DNA from: an uncultured bacterium
GTDB lineage: Bacteria > Bacillota > Clostridia > Lachnospirales > Lachnospiraceae
NCBI GenBank assembly: GCA_905215405.1
Contig: CAJMQE010000122.1
Location: 1-8,200 of the forward strand
DNA length: 8,200 bases
Direction: 5' to 3'
This document shows positions 6,181 through 8,200 of this stretch, one piece after another. Position 1 is the stretch's first letter; every line of letters starts with the position of its first letter. The position numbers and the translations under genes were made by a program. Below the pieces are notes generated by a model. That model searched no databases, was not told where the DNA came from, and worked only from the letters and a program-made list of their open reading frames with translations.

Positions 6181-6501
6181 CTACATATGAAAATATTCTC
6201 TGAGTTTTAAATCACCTGTACTGGAGTATACATCATCTATGATCTGACGCACGACTTCAAGTGCCTCTCCATATCCTTTTGCAATTCCCACGACACAGGT
6301 ATTTTTGACCTTTTCGGATTTTTCCATTGCAGGCTGTAAAAGCAGATTTGCATTATAGATATCCAGCAGATTATCAGGATGATCCGACAAAGCAATCAAA
6401 AATGTATCTATCTGAAATCTGTTCGTTCGGACCTTTCCGATTATCTTATACTTTGCCTTTCTGGCATTTTCACCCACATACAATTTCCTATACCATTTCA
6501 T
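6181..6501 (-). CDS. Conserved small protein of unknown function (106 aa)
   Basis: I do not recognise a characterised family. The product begins MKWYRKLYVGENARKAKYKI and contains IDTFLIALSDHPDNLLDIYNANLLLQP and CVVGIAKGYGEALEVVRQIIDDVY. From memory, similar short proteins with MKWYRKLYVG, NPENLLDIY and GIAKGYDEALE segments occur in Lachnospiraceae and are annotated as hypothetical. It looks cytoplasmic: there is no signal peptide or membrane helix, the N-terminus is basic, and the pattern of strands and helices suggests a small alpha/beta domain. The ATG at 6501 has CAGGAGT at good spacing, so the start is secure. It lies 27 bases after the 474-478 aa gene, which implies one transcript, and precedes the DUF2953-gerW pair. 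A role linked to sporulation is possible from context only. Confidence 0.85.
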   Translation of the reverse strand: MKWYRKLYVGENARKAKYKIIGKVRTNRFQIDTFLIALSDHPDNLLDIYNANLLLQPAMEKSEKVKNTCVVGIAKGYGEALEVVRQIIDDVYSSTGDLKLREYFHM

Positions 6502-6528
6502 ATCCGTACTCCTGTATCATTTCGTGTT

Positions 6529-7953
6529 TCAGGCTTCATCACCCAGTAACATTCTAAAGATCTCCACGCACGCTTTCCGTTCAGCCAGATCATTGCACTG
6601 TATCAGCGCTGTGTTTATATAATTCTGAATTTCATCTACATTATTAAAGAAAACAGGTAATTCACTTAATACAGTTGCCATGACTGCACGTTTGACCTGC
6701 TGGCCACAACCTTCAAAGAAGTTTTCAAATTCCTGGATCAGTGCATCACATTTTTCATCAATATAAGCATCTGAAGCCAATTCCTGATTGTCTTCTTTCT
6801 GATCGATCACAACAAAATCACTTCCTGACTGTAATTTTGTAATCACATCAAGTGAATGATAAATCTGCTCCATCATAAGACTCTGCAAGCTCTGCTGATC
6901 CTTTTCAAGTACAAGGCTGATCACATATTCATTCGCAGATACGACAGATAGGATCCTCTCCTGTTTTCCTTCAAAACTTTCAAACGCTTCCATGACAGAA
7001 TCATCTTCTGAATTATAATTTTCGCCACAAAAGCCCTGATATATACTATTAATTACATGTATTCCCTTTTCAATTTCCTCTACATCATGAAATGCATACA
7101 TCTTTGAAAGTGTAATTGTCAATGTATCATTGATCAGCTGTGTCAGTGACACGAACAGATCTGCAGTATTTGTCATATTCTGGCTGGCAATCGTCAGAAT
7201 ACCGGATAATCTTTTAAATTCATCCTGCGTGATATTTTTATAATCCGCTTTAACCAGTTCCTGATACATCTCATTGATCTCTTTAAAACGATCTCCAAAG
7301 CCTTTTGGTGTATCGAGCATAGAGGATGTCCTGATTGTATAGACAAAATCATCAATGGTGCCTTTCTGCGCACCGTGATAAATAGAAAATGCATCTTTTA
7401 AATGTTCATAGAATTTTCCCTTGGACATACGTACAGGAATCTGTCCAACGACTTCTGAAATCTTACCATTTACAACTACATTATCCTGTTCAGAAAGAAT
7501 ATAGTGCATGATATCATTTGTCATATACGTATTATAATATTCTTCATCGAGCTCCTGCTCATCAAAACGATATTCTACTCGATTGAGTATATATTCATAA
7601 ATTCTAAGTTTGTCCACATAAGAAGTTACTACTTCCATAATAGAAATAATATCATTTCTGATATTGAGAAGCTCCTGTGTACTTTCCTTTGTAGCTTCCA
7701 TATTTCCATGGTCTATGACTTCTTTCTGAATAATAGCATTCAATCTGTCAACATATTCTTTTACATCTGTTAATGCAGAATTCTGATATTCTTTTTCTTT
7801 TAATGTCTCATAGAATGTATAGTAATTCATGGACATCTTTATATATGCCAGTCCGTTATAAAGCGACATCATGCTGTTCGCGAACTTTGGCAGGTTCATT
7901 TCCAGATTTTTTCCCTTATTGATCTCATTTGCCACATAATTCAAATCTTTCAT
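6529..7953 (-). CDS. Large all-helical protein of unknown function (474 aa, or 478 aa from an upstream TTG)
   Basis: I do not recognise a functional domain. The protein is acidic, appears almost entirely alpha-helical, and has no signal peptide, membrane helix, zinc cluster or nucleotide-binding motif. The N-terminal third is a run of amphipathic helices (MNLPKFANSMMSLYNGLAYI, then TFYETLKEKEYQNSALTDV and VVTSYVDKLRIYEYILNRVE), reminiscent of a helical scaffold. The C-terminus ends in helices around IQNYINTALIQCNDLAERKA. I have a vague memory of similar uncharacterised Lachnospiraceae proteins with SLYNGLAYIKMS and YVDRLNxII segments. Two starts are possible: ATG at 7953 and TTG at 7965, four codons earlier. 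Neither has a well-spaced ribosome binding site; an AAAGGA lies further upstream on the far side of a small hairpin. I favour the ATG because of codon identity. It is the first gene after the promoter at 8105-8133 and leads the run toward gerW. Confidence 0.85.
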   Translation of the reverse strand: MKDLNYVANEINKGKNLEMNLPKFANSMMSLYNGLAYIKMSMNYYTFYETLKEKEYQNSALTDVKEYVDRLNAIIQKEVIDHGNMEATKESTQELLNIRNDIISIMEVVTSYVDKLRIYEYILNRVEYRFDEQELDEEYYNTYMTNDIMHYILSEQDNVVVNGKISEVVGQIPVRMSKGKFYEHLKDAFSIYHGAQKGTIDDFVYTIRTSSMLDTPKGFGDRFKEINEMYQELVKADYKNITQDEFKRLSGILTIASQNMTNTADLFVSLTQLINDTLTITLSKMYAFHDVEEIEKGIHVINSIYQGFCGENYNSEDDSVMEAFESFEGKQERILSVVSANEYVISLVLEKDQQSLQSLMMEQIYHSLDVITKLQSGSDFVVIDQKEDNQELASDAYIDEKCDALIQEFENFFEGCGQQVKRAVMATVLSELPVFFNNVDEIQNYINTALIQCNDLAERKACVEIFRMLLGDEA

Positions 7954-7966
7954 TTTAAAACCCAAT

Positions 7967-7984
7967 ATTCGTATCTCTACGAAT
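7967..7984 (-). promoter_or_regulatory. Leader hairpin with GAGA loop between AAAGGA and the start of the helical protein gene
   Basis: On the minus strand ATTCGTA-GAGA-TACGAAT forms a perfect 7-bp stem closed by a GNRA-type GAGA tetraloop. AAAGGA lies immediately 5' of it and the candidate starts lie 3' of it (TTG at 7965, ATG at 7953). If the hairpin folds, the ribosome binding site is brought to about 13 bases from the ATG. There is no T-run suitable for termination. A translational role is inference. Confidence 0.45.
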
Positions 7985-8073
7985 CCTTTTCTCGTTATAT
8001 TTTTGCTTACTGTTTTCTCTGTACAAAAATCTTTGAACAGATGTTATTTTATACCATCGTACATGATTTTCAT

Positions 8074-8097
8074 TGACAGATGAAACAGTATCTGACA
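8074..8097 (-). promoter_or_regulatory. Dyad at the predicted transcription start (candidate operator or 5' stem)
   Basis: TGACAGAT (8074-8081) and ATCTGACA (8090-8097) pair at 7 of 8 positions around an 8-base centre. The start expected from the -10 box at 8105-8110 is near 8098, so this dyad covers about +1 to +24. That position suits a repressor operator or a protective 5' stem-loop in the leader of about 145 bases. Confidence 0.35.
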
Positions 8098-8104
8098 TTT
8101 CAAT

Positions 8105-8133
8105 ATTATATCAGAAAGCATTGGAATAAACAA
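8105..8133 (-). promoter_or_regulatory. Extended -10 promoter for the helical protein-to-gerW run
   Basis: On the minus strand TATAAT (8105-8110) is a perfect -10 box preceded by TGA, giving the extended TG-N-TATAAT form. TTGTTT (8128-8133), 17 bases upstream, is a weak -35 box, which an extended -10 can tolerate. It lies between the terminator-like hairpin at 8152-8190 and the first gene, exactly where a promoter is expected. A second, weaker extended -10 (TGG followed by TATAAA at 8048-8053) lies further downstream and might give an alternative start. Confidence 0.65.
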
Positions 8134-8151
8134 CCAAAGACATTTAAAATC

Positions 8152-8190
8152 GGGTAGGAGGTAAATAATTATTTTATTTACCGTCCTCCC
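8152..8190 (-). terminator. Terminator-like hairpin ending a gene to the right of the window
   Basis: The stem has three parts: GGG (8152-8154) with CCC (8188-8190), AGGA (8156-8159) with TCCT (8184-8187), and GGTAAATAA (8160-8168) with TTATTTACC (8174-8182). Single-base bulges lie at 8155 and 8183 and the loop is TTATT. That is 16 base pairs. On the minus strand the stem is followed by GATTTTAAAT, a short and imperfect T-run, so termination of a leftward transcript entering from the right is likely but not certain. No T-run follows on the plus strand. Confidence 0.5.
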
Positions 8191-8200
8191 ACACCACCGT

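Noticed and set aside
8031..8082. Imperfect direct repeat (GAACAGATG and GACAGATG) in the leader of the helical protein gene
   Set aside because: Only 8-9 bases and not flanked by further similarity; likely chance.
1..8200. CRISPR arrays, insertion sequences, tRNA or rRNA genes, phage genes, toxin-antitoxin pairs
   Set aside because: I looked for regular repeats, transposase motifs, terminal inverted repeats and tRNA-like cloverleaf sequences on both strands and saw none.

Overview
The window is AT-rich. Every gene I can support lies on the minus strand, so transcription runs from right to left. The gene types point to an anaerobic, spore-lineage Firmicute, most likely Lachnospiraceae (Clostridia). 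They are a GerW/YtfJ sporulation protein beside a DUF2953 protein, a BceRS-type two-component system, small proteins of a kind I associate with Lachnospiraceae, and strong AGGAGG-type ribosome binding sites. The genus assignment is inference.

Right block (8200 down to 4274). At the right edge is a 16-bp terminator-like hairpin that probably ends a gene outside the window. It is followed by an extended -10 promoter (8105-8133). This promoter can drive a run of co-oriented genes: a 474-478 aa all-helical protein of unknown function, a 106 aa conserved unknown protein, a DUF2953 membrane-anchored protein with a long charged insert, the GerW/YtfJ sporulation protein, and a 45 aa membrane protein that starts at TTG. 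Spacers are 27, 66, 89 and 66 bases, with no convincing terminator between the genes. In Bacillus subtilis the DUF2953 gene (ytfI) also lies directly upstream of gerW (ytfJ), so this pair is a known arrangement. The other genes may be part of the same sporulation or germination function, but that is inference.

Left block (4223 down to 1). Two adjacent dyads (4188-4223) sit in front of a fumarylacetoacetate hydrolase-family enzyme. After 57 bases come an OmpR-family response regulator and, 11 bases on, a BceS-type intramembrane-sensing histidine kinase. A strong ribosome binding site 21 bases further starts a large protein that runs off the left edge. Its N-terminal half is a class I SAM-dependent methyltransferase. 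Its visible C-terminal half has kinase-like signatures (K341/K342, D448...N453, D465). That order matches WbdD, the methyltransferase-kinase that caps and limits O-polysaccharide chains in E. coli O8/O9a. The tight spacing suggests the regulator, sensor and methyltransferase-kinase are co-transcribed. BceRS-type systems normally sit beside and work with a BceAB-type ABC transporter, and none is visible here.

The plus strand has no gene I can support. The most interesting points are the regulator-sensor-methyltransferase/kinase operon, the small TTG-start membrane gene that ATG-based gene finding misses, the two uncharacterised proteins upstream of the gerW pair, and the concentration of palindromes in front of several genes.
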